This document shows positions 43,903 through 53,068 of a stretch of 64,000 nt of DNA, in pieces. The DNA is from Bacteroidales bacterium (GTDB lineage Bacteria; Bacteroidota; Bacteroidia; Bacteroidales; FEN-979), in NCBI GenBank assembly GCA_025355465.1, contig JANXZO010000042.1, positions 1-64,000 of the forward strand, in the 5' to 3' direction. The first letter of the stretch is position 1, and each line of letters opens with the position of its first letter. The notes under the pieces were generated by a model that saw nothing but the letters and a program-made list of their open reading frames with translations, was not told the DNA's origin and did not search any database. The position numbers and the translations under genes were made by a program.

Positions 43903-46503
43903 TTATAAGTCGTAAGATAACCGGATCAGCAAATGCCTTCCACGTTGGAGAATCTCTGTCGGGCTTGTAATTCCGTCAGCAGCTTTTGTACCCGGATCAA
44001 AATAAGTAGTATTTAAAATGTTGTTGCAGACCAGCTGAAGGGCGAGTCCCGGAACAATCTTTTTATTCTCATAGGTTACGGCTCCGTTCACAATGGCAGT
44101 GGCAGGGAAGGTGTCGAAATTTAACGGAACAGTGGTTCCTTCACCGGTTTTGCGATCGCCAACAAAATTAAGCCTAAGGTTGATGTTCAGCTGGTTAAAA
44201 AATGATTTGTTGGCTCCGATATTAAACTGGTGACTGGAGATATCACCGACCCGGTTATCCACAGCGCCGATTTCAGAGTAGGTTTGCCTGGGATCACAAA
44301 AGGTATAATTGAAGTAGGCAGAAAATCCTTCTATCTGGTAGCTGGCATTCGCCTGGATACCGGTGATCTGAAACTTCCCGATGTTGGCGTTTTGGACCTT
44401 TCCGCCGCTACCTTCCACTTTGATGGTTCCGACAACATTGTCGATATAATTTCGATAAACTGAGATGTCGGCCTGAAAGGCTTTGTTGAGACGGAACCCG
44501 GCACTGATTTCTAAATTCTGGATGTTTTCGGTCTTTAGCGATGGATTTGGGATCCGGTTGCCGATAGCCGAATATTTTGTCCAGTTTGACACATTCATGA
44601 TACCTCGTGAATAGATCGCCTTGATTGTGAATTTTCCGGGAGAATATACCAGGGCGAGCCTGGGGCTTAGTTCACTTCCGAACCCATCGTTATCACGCAC
44701 TTTGTTGTAGTCATACCGTAATCCGAAGGTGATCCTGAATTTTCTGAATGCCTGGAATGTCCCCTGCGAATAAACTCCAACATCCCAGATGTTGAAATCG
44801 TTGCCACCTTTGGGTGATGGGAGGATGACTGCCGAGTCCTGCGGGGTAGGGGTCAGACTGCTGTAATAGGCGCCCTGCAGGGTGCTGTTTCGGATTTCAA
44901 AACCTGAAACAAGGTCAAACCGGGAGAAAGGCGTGTAGATCACTTTTAATTCATTCCGGAGTTGTTTCGACAGCTGGAAATTGTACTGTGTGATCCACTG
45001 CGGGGCTGTGTTGCTGACAAGGTCGGCCAGTTTCTTGTTCCCCCTTGCATAGTTAGACACATAAACAAGCCGGGCATCTTCAGTAACGGAATGGATACGA
45101 TAGGTTGTAATGTTCGAAAGAAATACCTTTTCGCTAAGTTGATTTTCATATTTAGCATAGAAGAACGAGAGTTGAGGAACCCAGTTTTGGCCGTTATCTG
45201 ACCCGGCCACATATGTGTCGGTATATTGCGTAAGTCCGCCTCTGTTGTATTTCCATGTTTGAAATCCGATGGTAAAGTTGCCGAACTTAATCTTTGCGTT
45301 CATCAGCCAGGAGTTGGTTTTATTGGAAAACCCTACCTTGGTCCCGTTCACAATTTGGCTATAACCCGATTTATCAAGGTTCCTGGCCGTTTCTGCACCC
45401 AGGGGTGTTAGCGACAGCTGGCTGGAATCGGGAGAAAGGGTGTAATATGGATTGTTAAAAGGCAGATTGTTGGCGATCAGGTATTGTTTGGCTCCGGACG
45501 ACATGTCAAGCAGTTTATTATAGTTTACATTATTATAAACATCCGGATTGAAGTCAAAGTAAGATTGGCTGGATATGTCCATTTCGTCAGAATGGTAAAG
45601 TCTGCCTGTCACGGTAAATGAAAGGTTACGTCTTTTCCCGGAGATACTCAGATCCAGGGTGGTTGTATTATAGGAGCCGTAATTTGCACTGGCGCTTATG
45701 CCGATGCTCCTCCCCGGTTTTATGGCTTCAACGGAGGTTCGCATGATGACATTGATAACTCCGGCAAATGCATTGGGTCCGTACATGGTAGAGGCCGGGC
45801 CATAGATGATTTCAACTCGTTCGATATTTGATAAGGGGTACTGACGGTCGATATAGGCCCAGTTTGTCCACAGATCGTTCTCCTCGATACCGTCAAAAAG
45901 CAGCAGTGTTTTTTCAGTGTTGTTTTGACGGAAACCACGTTGATAAATATTCGCATATTCAGGACCATAAAACATGGAAAGGTCAAACCCCGGCACATCT
46001 TTGAGCAGCTCAACAAGATCGTTGTATCCCCTTTTTTTAATGTCATCACGGGTGACAACAACAATGGTGGCCGGCGCTTCATAGATCGACTCTGCCTTTT
46101 TTGAAACTGAGGTAACGATCTGCGTGCCGCCGGTAAGTTTTATGGAATTGACCATGCTGATAAAAGCCGGGGGATCAAACAGATTTGCTTCATAGGTAGG
46201 ATTCAGCTGAAGGAGAAATCCCGTTTCGATCGCCGCCTGATCGAGCGAATCAATGGCAATAAAAGTCATGGCAAGAAGCCGGTAGGCCTCTACCTTTTGT
46301 TTCTCATTAAACCCTTTGTTGATACAGGGGTCCAGTAATTTTATTGCGTCAATAAATTTTCCGTTTTCATAAAGCTTTCTTGCATCACTCAACGTAACAT
46401 CACTGCACTGCTGTGCCTTCAAGGGGGTAGAAAGCATCGTGAGGACGAAAGTTAAAGCCCACAAGAGTGATAATGAAAGAAGCGGTAAAAATGGTTTATT
46501 CAT
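43903..46503 (-). CDS. TonB-dependent outer-membrane receptor with N-terminal TPR-like domain
   Basis: An 866-residue outer-membrane receptor. Order: signal peptide (1-31, ending LKAQ), a helical TPR-like region (about 35-125: DARKLYENGKFIDAIKLLDPC), a plug domain (about 140-255: APATIVVVTRDDIKKRGYNDLVELLKDVPGFDLS ... NIERVEIIYGPASTMYGPNAFAGVINVI) and a 22-strand barrel (about 260-866, last residues LLIRLSYDL). It lacks the carboxypeptidase-like domain of SusC proteins and no SusD follows, so it is not a glycan uptake pair. The TPR-like region between leader and plug is unusual. ATG 46503 is preferred to the start at 46533 since the leader begins at MNKPFLPLL. Ligand unknown. 44 bases after the nSTAND gene. 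Confidence 0.92.
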   Translation of the reverse strand: MNKPFLPLLSLSLLWALTFVLTMLSTPLKAQQCSDVTLSDARKLYENGKFIDAIKLLDPCINKGFNEKQKVEAYRLLAMTFIAIDSLDQAAIETGFLLQLNPTYEANLFDPPAFISMVNSIKLTGGTQIVTSVSKKAESIYEAPATIVVVTRDDIKKRGYNDLVELLKDVPGFDLSMFYGPEYANIYQRGFRQNNTEKTLLLFDGIEENDLWTNWAYIDRQYPLSNIERVEIIYGPASTMYGPNAFAGVINVIMRTSVEAIKPGRSIGISASANYGSYNTTTLDLSISGKRRNLSFTVTGRLYHSDEMDISSQSYFDFNPDVYNNVNYNKLLDMSSGAKQYLIANNLPFNNPYYTLSPDSSQLSLTPLGAETARNLDKSGYSQIVNGTKVGFSNKTNSWLMNAKIKFGNFTIGFQTWKYNRGGLTQYTDTYVAGSDNGQNWVPQLSFFYAKYENQLSEKVFLSNITTYRIHSVTEDARLVYVSNYARGNKKLADLVSNTAPQWITQYNFQLSKQLRNELKVIYTPFSRFDLVSGFEIRNSTLQGAYYSSLTPTPQDSAVILPSPKGGNDFNIWDVGVYSQGTFQAFRKFRITFGLRYDYNKVRDNDGFGSELSPRLALVYSPGKFTIKAIYSRGIMNVSNWTKYSAIGNRIPNPSLKTENIQNLEISAGFRLNKAFQADISVYRNYIDNVVGTIKVEGSGGKVQNANIGKFQITGIQANASYQIEGFSAYFNYTFCDPRQTYSEIGAVDNRVGDISSHQFNIGANKSFFNQLNINLRLNFVGDRKTGEGTTVPLNFDTFPATAIVNGAVTYENKKIVPGLALQLVCNNILNTTYFDPGTKAADGITSPTEILQRGRHLLIRLSYDL

Positions 46504-46547
46504 ATTTTGTATTTTATCAGTCGACAGCAGCAAAATATATTTCCGGA

Positions 46548-49500
46548 TCAGGGCAGATCTGCCCTGGTTTTTTCATAAGGGATATCCGCTCCGGCAAATT
46601 TATTCCACTCCTCAGCGGTCAGGTTACGTTTCACCTTCTTCAAAAGTTCCTGTGCCATGGCAGCGCATTCGGTTGAAAATATCCGGATGGTTTTATCGGC
46701 ACTGCATGATATCAGGTGCTTATCATCGGATGAATAAGTAATGTCATACACCCAAAGATCATTTTTCTCGATAGAAATCGGCTTGCCTTCCCGTGATTGC
46801 ATACTGCCGATTTTAACAGTTTTGTCATAACCCGAAGAGGCGAGGTAGTTTCCGTTCCGGCTAAAAGTAAGGGCTGTCACCCCCGACGTATGTCTGCCGA
46901 TGAGCACAAAAGGCCGTTCCGTTAAATGTTCTGTGTTCCATATCCGTATTGAGCCGCTGGAAAACCCTGCTGCCAGCAGGTTGCCGGATTCACTGCAGGC
47001 AATGGAAAGGATCGGGTCAGCGGAGTTGAAAACCGTTACAGGAGTGGCTGATTTTATGCTAAAGTTGATGATTTTCAGCTTCCCTGCTGAACCTCCGTAG
47101 GCAAGAAATTCTCCGCCAGGTAAAAAGGTCAGGGCTTGTATTTTCCCACTTAAGGAATCAAGCAGAACCTTATGGAAAATATCGTTGCTGAAATCCCAAA
47201 GGAAAATTTTCCCGTCGGCGCTGCAACTGGCGAATTGTTGTTTTCCCGGGTTGCTGGCCAGATCGTTGACGGTGGATGAATGAGCCTGGATTACAATGGG
47301 TAGTGCATCGCTATCGCCTGGTTTCCAGATGTAAATTTTACCACTGAAAGTACCTGCAATGATGTACTTTGAATCGGCCGTGACGAGCACGGACCTGAAT
47401 TTTTCATGAAGGGATTTGGAAAGTTTACGTGATACTGGTTTTGAGTCCTGTGTAAGTGGTGGCTTCCATTCATAAACGTTGCCATCGTCACTGCATGAGA
47501 TCAGGAGTTTGCCATCTGTCGAAAGGGCAGCAGCCCTTACTCCATCCTCGTGTCCACGCAAAACAATCTGGTCATCGAGAATTGCGGAAAGTGCGGCATA
47601 GATATCAGGATCGTTTTCCTTGCCTTTGTTTTCCAGATTAAATTTATACCCCTGCAAGGCCAGTAAGGCAGGAAGATCGTCTTTTACCGTACCGGCATAC
47701 TGACTGGCCTGAATGGCCATGGTACGTGCCACCGAGAGTAGTCTCAGGCGCTGGGTGTTTTTCTCTGATACCTCAGCCTTCACCCGTTCATTGTCTGCAA
47801 TCTGCTTCTGCGAAAGGGCCACCTGCCTCTGAACCTGCGCCTCATCCCTGGCTTGTATTGCCTGATCGCTGGCAACCACTGCCTTCTGCCTTTCCGTAAC
47901 AGCAACTTTTGTTTGCATCTGCGCGATAAGCTGTTGCTTTACCGCATACTGCCGTTGTTGTTCGGTAATGAGTTTTTGTTGCTCTGCAATCTCCTGTTGC
48001 TGGTCTGAAATCCGTTTTTGCAGGATTGCTTCCTTTCGCTGCACATCGGTACGTTTGCTTGCTGCCACTGCCAGCTTCTGCTTTTCAACAGCCTCCTTGC
48101 TGCTTGCTTCTGCCTTAAAACGGAGGTTCAGTGAGATAATCAGGAAAAGGATGGAAATGACGGAGGCTACGCCCAGGATAATAGCGAAGTTTCTTGCCCG
48201 TTTTAAATTTCGTTTCTGCAGGTTCTCCTTCCTGGCAATTTCCAATTCATATTGCTTCTTGCTGTAATCGAGAAAAGTGATGGTCCTGTCGAATGCAGGA
48301 TCATAACGCATAGCCCAGGTGCCATTTGGCTTGTTCTGTTCTTTCCACTGAAGTGCCAGCTGGAGTTCAGGATTTACCCATAAGCCTGATTTTCCTGCCT
48401 GGTAAAGCTCTGCCGATTTAGACAACCGAAGGTAAAGCTGGGCAGACTGACTCTCCTCTTCCACCCATTTTCGAAGTCTGACCCACACCCGCATAATACT
48501 TTCATGGGAGATGTCGATGGTGGTTTCAGGAGTCAGGTCAAAATGGGCTGGTGGCATAAGAAACGCCCTGCCGGTTTCGCGGAAACTGCTGATCACCCGC
48601 ACCAGGTCTTCCATTTTCGAACCAGCGAGTGTACATATTTCATGCAGCTGTGTAGGACGCCGGGTGCCACGGCTATCGGTGCCCACATCGGTTAAAGCCT
48701 TAAATAATTTCTCTGCAATAAATTTGCTGGACTGATCCCTGAGTTCTCCGTAAATCTCCTCCAGGTGAACTGAAAGGGCCTCATTCATTGTACCGATAGC
48801 TTCGTAATGGGCAATCGAAATAGGTTGATCTCCGATCCGGTTTAATGACCAGTAGTCCCAGGTACGCATCAGGGCGTGTTGCAGGATGGGTAGCTGGTCA
48901 GGATCGTCACCCACTTCATCGAGCAGCCGTTTTACCAGGTCTTCTGCAATGGTGCAACCCTTGAGATGGATCGGACCCGTGATGGCCATTCTGCGTTCTT
49001 CATTCTTCATCCGTGGAACCAGGTAATAACCCTGGTTGATAATTTCGCTGAGATCCCTGTATTCTGTACAATCGTCGAGAAAATCAGTTCGCATGGATAA
49101 AACAATATACACCGGAATCTCCTGCTGTTTTACCGTATGAATGATGAGGTTAACGAAACTTGCTGCTTCGGAAAAATTCTGCGCACTGGCCCGGGTTTTC
49201 TTGAATCTGAACAACTCTTCAAACTGGTCAATGATGATCAGGTGGGAAACGCCCTTATTTGCCTCTTTTAAAACCCGCACCAGGCCGTCACTTCCTGATT
49301 TCAGCATTTCGGTGATCTGATCGCATGGGAGTTGACGTGTTTTCACCGCTTCGGCAAGGTTGCCGATCGGATCATCTCCCGGTTTAAAAATGGAGAGTCT
49401 CCAGCTGGCCTGAAGATCACCGGTTTTATTCTTAATTACAGCGGGAACAAGTCCTGCTTTGATCAAGGAGGATTTTCCGCAACCCGAAGATCCTACAATG

Positions 49501-49637
49501 GCAAGGAATCTTGAATCAGACAACTTTGCAATTAATTCCTGGACCTGAATTTCCCGGCCAAAAAACAAATCATCTTCTTCGATTTCATAGCTTCGTATTC
49601 CGGGAAAAGGGTTGCTGTGAAAACTTGACGAGGCCAT
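46548..49637 (-). CDS. nSTAND-type ATPase with membrane helix, coiled coil and WD40 propeller
   Basis: A 1030-residue signal-type ATPase. Order: Walker A GSSGCGKS (49-56), Walker B HLIIIDQFEELF (132-143), winged-helix-like stretch to about 450, one membrane helix (483-503), a long Gln/Lys-rich coiled coil (505-635) and WD40 repeats (about 690-1010; SCSDDGNVYEWK, SCSADGKIFLWDF, SSGYDKTVKI, SCSADKTIRIFS). Family knowledge: such NACHT-like STAND proteins switch by oligomerising on a signal. No effector domain (nuclease, protease, TIR) is fused. The ATG 49637 is chosen over 49691, since a -7 element lies between them. It leads the leftward string and faces the kinase-PP2C operon. Confidence 0.9.
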   Translation of the reverse strand: MASSSFHSNPFPGIRSYEIEEDDLFFGREIQVQELIAKLSDSRFLAIVGSSGCGKSSLIKAGLVPAVIKNKTGDLQASWRLSIFKPGDDPIGNLAEAVKTRQLPCDQITEMLKSGSDGLVRVLKEANKGVSHLIIIDQFEELFRFKKTRASAQNFSEAASFVNLIIHTVKQQEIPVYIVLSMRTDFLDDCTEYRDLSEIINQGYYLVPRMKNEERRMAITGPIHLKGCTIAEDLVKRLLDEVGDDPDQLPILQHALMRTWDYWSLNRIGDQPISIAHYEAIGTMNEALSVHLEEIYGELRDQSSKFIAEKLFKALTDVGTDSRGTRRPTQLHEICTLAGSKMEDLVRVISSFRETGRAFLMPPAHFDLTPETTIDISHESIMRVWVRLRKWVEEESQSAQLYLRLSKSAELYQAGKSGLWVNPELQLALQWKEQNKPNGTWAMRYDPAFDRTITFLDYSKKQYELEIARKENLQKRNLKRARNFAIILGVASVISILFLIISLNLRFKAEASSKEAVEKQKLAVAASKRTDVQRKEAILQKRISDQQQEIAEQQKLITEQQRQYAVKQQLIAQMQTKVAVTERQKAVVASDQAIQARDEAQVQRQVALSQKQIADNERVKAEVSEKNTQRLRLLSVARTMAIQASQYAGTVKDDLPALLALQGYKFNLENKGKENDPDIYAALSAILDDQIVLRGHEDGVRAAALSTDGKLLISCSDDGNVYEWKPPLTQDSKPVSRKLSKSLHEKFRSVLVTADSKYIIAGTFSGKIYIWKPGDSDALPIVIQAHSSTVNDLASNPGKQQFASCSADGKIFLWDFSNDIFHKVLLDSLSGKIQALTFLPGGEFLAYGGSAGKLKIINFSIKSATPVTVFNSADPILSIACSESGNLLAAGFSSGSIRIWNTEHLTERPFVLIGRHTSGVTALTFSRNGNYLASSGYDKTVKIGSMQSREGKPISIEKNDLWVYDITYSSDDKHLISCSADKTIRIFSTECAAMAQELLKKVKRNLTAEEWNKFAGADIPYEKTRADLP

Positions 49638-49667
49638 AGTTAGCTTATAAAGAGGTTTTCTTTTATT

Positions 49668-49675
49668 CAAATTTA
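49668..49675 (-). promoter_or_regulatory. -7 promoter element of the leftward operon (TAAATTTG)
   Basis: Minus-strand TAAATTTG, exact TAnnTTTG, 30 bases before ATG 49637 in the 126-base gap between divergent operons. The gap is AT-rich and other near matches exist, so the call is modest. Confidence 0.4.
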
Positions 49676-49763
49676 AACAAATATGATTCAAAATTTAATA
49701 ATTTTATGGGCTGATGCTTAAATAGCATAATTTTACGGAAAGCAATCTGTCACGATCTCGTCC

Positions 49764-50636
49764 ATGGACCAGGAATTATCAAACGATTTAGAGGGAATGA
49801 AAGCCCGTTTAGAGGCCATGCGGAGTCAGTTGATGCAGTCTGAAAAAATGGCATCGCTGGGCGAATTAACAGCCGGTATCGCCCACGAAATAAAGAATCC
49901 GCTGAATTTCATTACCAATTTCTCTGAAATATCGCTGGACCTTATCGAAGAACTGCGATTGGAGTTAACGGCATGCGCTGCTGTCATCCCTGCAGAACAG
50001 GGCGGCAACATTGAATCGATCCTTGCGGATCTTCAGGAAAACGCAAAAAAAATAATTGAACACGGCAAACGGGCCGACAGTATCGTTCGCGGAATGCTGC
50101 TTCATGCGCGGGGAACTCCCGGAATGACGCAGCCAACCGATATCAATGCACTCCTGTCGGAATATGTAAACCTGGGATACCATGGAATGAGAGCAGCAGA
50201 TAACACATTTAATATTAAGATCGAGAGTAGTTATGATCCTGCGGTAGGGGTGCTTGATGTCGTTCCCCAGGACCTTGGCCGCGTGTTCCTGAACCTTATC
50301 AATAACTCCTGCTACGCGACGGACCAGAAAAAGAAGGAGACAAAGGGCAGTTATACACCAACCCTGAGGGTGAAAACCAAAAGCTTCGACGACGAAATAC
50401 ATATTATTATTCATGACAATGGAAATGGAATCCCATCAGCGATTGCAGATAAAATATTCAACCCTTTTTTCACTACCAAACCTGCCGGGTCAGGCACTGG
50501 ACTGGGGTTGTCGATCAGCCGGGATATAATCAATGAACACCATGGTGAGATTATTCTTAAGTCACAGGATGGTGAATACACAGAGTTTTTGATCAAACTG
50601 CCAAAAAAGCCTGCTACAAACCGCACAAATGTTTAA
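49764..50636 (+). CDS. soluble histidine kinase without sensor domain
   Basis: A 290-residue cytoplasmic kinase: short coiled coil (1-27), HisKA with [24 protein letters not shown] (His41), and HATPase ([44 protein letters not shown]). No sensor and no membrane segment. It matches the last quarter of the propeller kinase at 36366 nearly end to end, including EHGKRA-SIV-GML-H, VNL-YHGMRA and [10 protein letters not shown]. It opens the rightward operon, 15 bases before a receiver-PP2C gene, which is its likely phosphate acceptor. Its input may come from protein partners. Confidence 0.93.
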   Translation: MDQELSNDLEGMKARLEAMRSQLMQSEKMASLGELTAGIAHEIKNPLNFITNFSEISLDLIEELRLELTACAAVIPAEQGGNIESILADLQENAKKIIEHGKRADSIVRGMLLHARGTPGMTQPTDINALLSEYVNLGYHGMRAADNTFNIKIESSYDPAVGVLDVVPQDLGRVFLNLINNSCYATDQKKKETKGSYTPTLRVKTKSFDDEIHIIIHDNGNGIPSAIADKIFNPFFTTKPAGSGTGLGLSISRDIINEHHGEIILKSQDGEYTEFLIKLPKKPATNRTNV

Positions 50637-50651
50637 TATCATTCGAACGCT

Positions 50652-51836
50652 ATGAACGAGAATCAGTTTAACAATATCAGAATAATGGTGGTCGATGACG
50701 AGGTAGACCTTGAGCCCCTGATCCGTCAAAAATTTCGCCGGCACATTCGCGATGGCATCTACAATTTTGTATTTGCCCACAACGGACTGGAGGCGCTTAC
50801 AAAGCTTATCGAGTTTCCGGAGATCGGGATCATCCTGTCCGACATCAACATGCCCGAAATGGATGGCCTCACCCTGCTGATGAAGCTCAAAGAACTGAAA
50901 AACCCGGGATTGAAAACAGTGGTTGTTTCGGCCTATGGCGATATGGATAATATCAGGACGGCCATGAACCGGGGGGCATTTGATTTTCTGACGAAGCCTA
51001 TCAACTTCGACGACCTGGAGATTACCATCAATAAAACCATGGAGGAGATCCTTCAGATCCGCACCTCACTTGAAGAACATGATCAGCTTATATCCATACA
51101 GCAGGATCTGCAAACAGCCCATGATATTCAACAGGCGATCCTTCCGAAAGTGTTCCCTCCATTCCCTCACCGCAGCGAATTTGATATCTATGCTTCGATG
51201 ATCGCTGCCAGGGAGGTTGGTGGAGACTTCTACGATTTTTTCATGATCGACAATGACCGGCTCGGTTTTGTGATTGGCGATGTTTCCGGCAAGGGGGTCC
51301 CTGCTGCCATCTTTATGGCAGTTAGCCGTACCCTGATACGGGCCACAGGATTAAAAGCCATTCCCACGGATGAATGCATGAACTATGTGAACAGCTTGTT
51401 GTGCAACGAAAGCGTTTCGTGTATGTTCGTTACCGTTTTCTACGGTATCCTGGATACACTCACAGGGGAACTGGAGTATGTAAACGCGGGTCATAATCCT
51501 CCCTATATTCTCTCGGGGAAGGAGATGAAAAAAGTTGCAATGACCGGCGGAACTATCCTCGGCTGCATCGATAATTTCAAGTACTTTTCTGCAAAAACCT
51601 ATCTGCAGGCCGGCGATTGCCTCTTCCTGTATACCGACGGTGTGACTGAGGCTTTCAATAAGGAGGAAAAGGTTTTCGGTGAGGAACGCCTGGAATCATT
51701 CCTTCAGCAGCGTCTGAACGGGCCCCTTGAGGAGATCGTAAAAGATACCATCAACGAGGTGAATCTTTATTCGACCGGGGTGGCGCAATCCGATGATATC
51801 ACCCTGCTTGCAATCCGCTATAATGGCAAGTCATGA
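50652..51836 (+). CDS. response regulator with PP2C/SpoIIE phosphatase output
   Basis: A 394-residue protein. Receiver (about 8-130): acidic pair Asp15-Asp16, phospho-Asp64 in SDINMPEMDG, Lys115 in FLTKPINF. A helical linker (130-165), then a SpoIIE/RsbU-type serine phosphatase (about 170-394) with EVGGDFYDFF (188-197), GDVSGKGVPAA (209-219), AGHNPP and a terminal QSDDITLLAIRY; the metal-binding Asp residues are present. Family knowledge: such enzymes remove phosphate from STAS anti-anti-sigma proteins. A STAS protein is encoded 20 bases downstream, so the signal path kinase - receiver - phosphatase - STAS is complete. No RsbW-like serine kinase is found in the window. Confidence 0.95.
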   Translation: MNENQFNNIRIMVVDDEVDLEPLIRQKFRRHIRDGIYNFVFAHNGLEALTKLIEFPEIGIILSDINMPEMDGLTLLMKLKELKNPGLKTVVVSAYGDMDNIRTAMNRGAFDFLTKPINFDDLEITINKTMEEILQIRTSLEEHDQLISIQQDLQTAHDIQQAILPKVFPPFPHRSEFDIYASMIAAREVGGDFYDFFMIDNDRLGFVIGDVSGKGVPAAIFMAVSRTLIRATGLKAIPTDECMNYVNSLLCNESVSCMFVTVFYGILDTLTGELEYVNAGHNPPYILSGKEMKKVAMTGGTILGCIDNFKYFSAKTYLQAGDCLFLYTDGVTEAFNKEEKVFGEERLESFLQQRLNGPLEEIVKDTINEVNLYSTGVAQSDDITLLAIRYNGKS

Positions 51837-51856
51837 ATGATTAAGGCATCCGCAAA

Positions 51857-53068
51857 ATGAACATCATTGCCCGTAAATCAGAGGATCTGGATCTTCTTGA
51901 GATTCATGGACGGATAGACGGACTGACGGCATCTGAAATCAAGCAGCACTTCGATCATGCCGCAGCCGGGGGAACACGCACACTGGTTGCCGATTTTGGC
52001 AATGTTACCTACATGAGCAGCGCAGGGTTGAGAATTATTATTCAAACCCACAAATCCTTGCTATTAATTGGTGGGCAATTTATCCTTATTTCCGTTCCTG
52101 TCGCAGTTTCTGAGGTGTTTCGCCTGAGCGGGATGGATAAATTTTTATGCATTTACGCCAACCTGGAGGCGCTGCGTATGGGATTTCAGCCCCGGCAGGC
52201 AGCGCCGTCTATTGAATCCATTGAAATTGATGGTATCCGGTTTGACCGTCTCCACAGGCCCGGCGCTCCCGGAAAACTGTTCGCCATCGGATCGCCGGGA
52301 AAACTTGCCGGTTCAGATTACCACCGGTACGATGTAGCCAGAGTCATGCAAACCGACCTGACCTATGCTGTCGGCCTGGCAGCGCTGGGAGTGGAGTACG
52401 AAGATTTTCACAACCTGTTTGGTGAATCGGTGATAATCGGGCATCAGTTTTTTTCTTACCCTGCAGTTCCGCACCCTTTGGTAGATTATTCATTTTGTTC
52501 CCCTGAATCAAGTCATACCGTGAATTTTCTTCATGGTTTTGGAATGAAAGGGCAGATTCATGAAGTTCTTCGTTTTGATTCAAGTCATGAAACGCCTACG
52601 CTCGATTGTTTAATGCAAGCCGCTGCCCAGGTCGCTGTGACCGCTATTTTTGGCGTCGTCATCCTGGCAGCCAGCGGAGGAATATTGGGAATGCACCTGA
52701 AACGGTCGCCTGTTGTTGAAAACAAGCCTGCCGATGCGGATATCCTTGGATTAAAATCCTTTTCCGACTGGTTAAGCTTTCCGCTTGAGGAAGAGGATGT
52801 CCATAAAACCATCGTAGGCACTGGAATAATTTCAAAAACTCCATCCGAATTATCCTCCGCCAATAAACCGATGTTTCCCGATGAGGGCAATCTTCACATT
52901 CATGCAGCTGTTTTTGAAAACGGGCTGTGGAGCGTGAATCCCGATGAATTCGAGCATGAATTGGACCGCGTGCTTCATGAATTTGCAGTAGAGAAGGTAG
53001 TCCACCTTTTACCGGCATCCAGGTTAAAAGGCGGATTTATTGGAATTATTAACCTTGAGTTGGCCTAA
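51857..53068 (+). CDS. STAS-domain protein with unknown C-terminal region
   Basis: A 403-residue protein. The first 110 residues are a STAS domain; TYMSSAGLRI (51-60) puts Ser55 where anti-anti-sigma proteins are phosphorylated. Residues about 125-403 match no family I know. They hold a mostly soluble part (130-260: GSPGKLAGSDYHRYDVARVMQTDLTYAVGLAALGVEYEDF), a possible hydrophobic helix (about 256-276: AVTAIFGVVILAASGGILGMHL) and a C-terminal part with GNLHIHAAVFENGLW. Typical STAS proteins stop at about 110 residues. Its TAA overlaps the next ATG (TAATG), tying it to the ABC permease. It may carry the PP2C signal to the transporter; this is inference. Confidence 0.85.
   Translation: MNIIARKSEDLDLLEIHGRIDGLTASEIKQHFDHAAAGGTRTLVADFGNVTYMSSAGLRIIIQTHKSLLLIGGQFILISVPVAVSEVFRLSGMDKFLCIYANLEALRMGFQPRQAAPSIESIEIDGIRFDRLHRPGAPGKLFAIGSPGKLAGSDYHRYDVARVMQTDLTYAVGLAALGVEYEDFHNLFGESVIIGHQFFSYPAVPHPLVDYSFCSPESSHTVNFLHGFGMKGQIHEVLRFDSSHETPTLDCLMQAAAQVAVTAIFGVVILAASGGILGMHLKRSPVVENKPADADILGLKSFSDWLSFPLEEEDVHKTIVGTGIISKTPSELSSANKPMFPDEGNLHIHAAVFENGLWSVNPDEFEHELDRVLHEFAVEKVVHLLPASRLKGGFIGIINLELA

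Noticed and set aside
46548-49637. nSTAND-WD40 protein as an anti-phage (Avs-like) defence gene
   Set aside because: No effector domain, no other defence genes nearby, and it is linked to a transport/sensing operon with a membrane helix and coiled coil.
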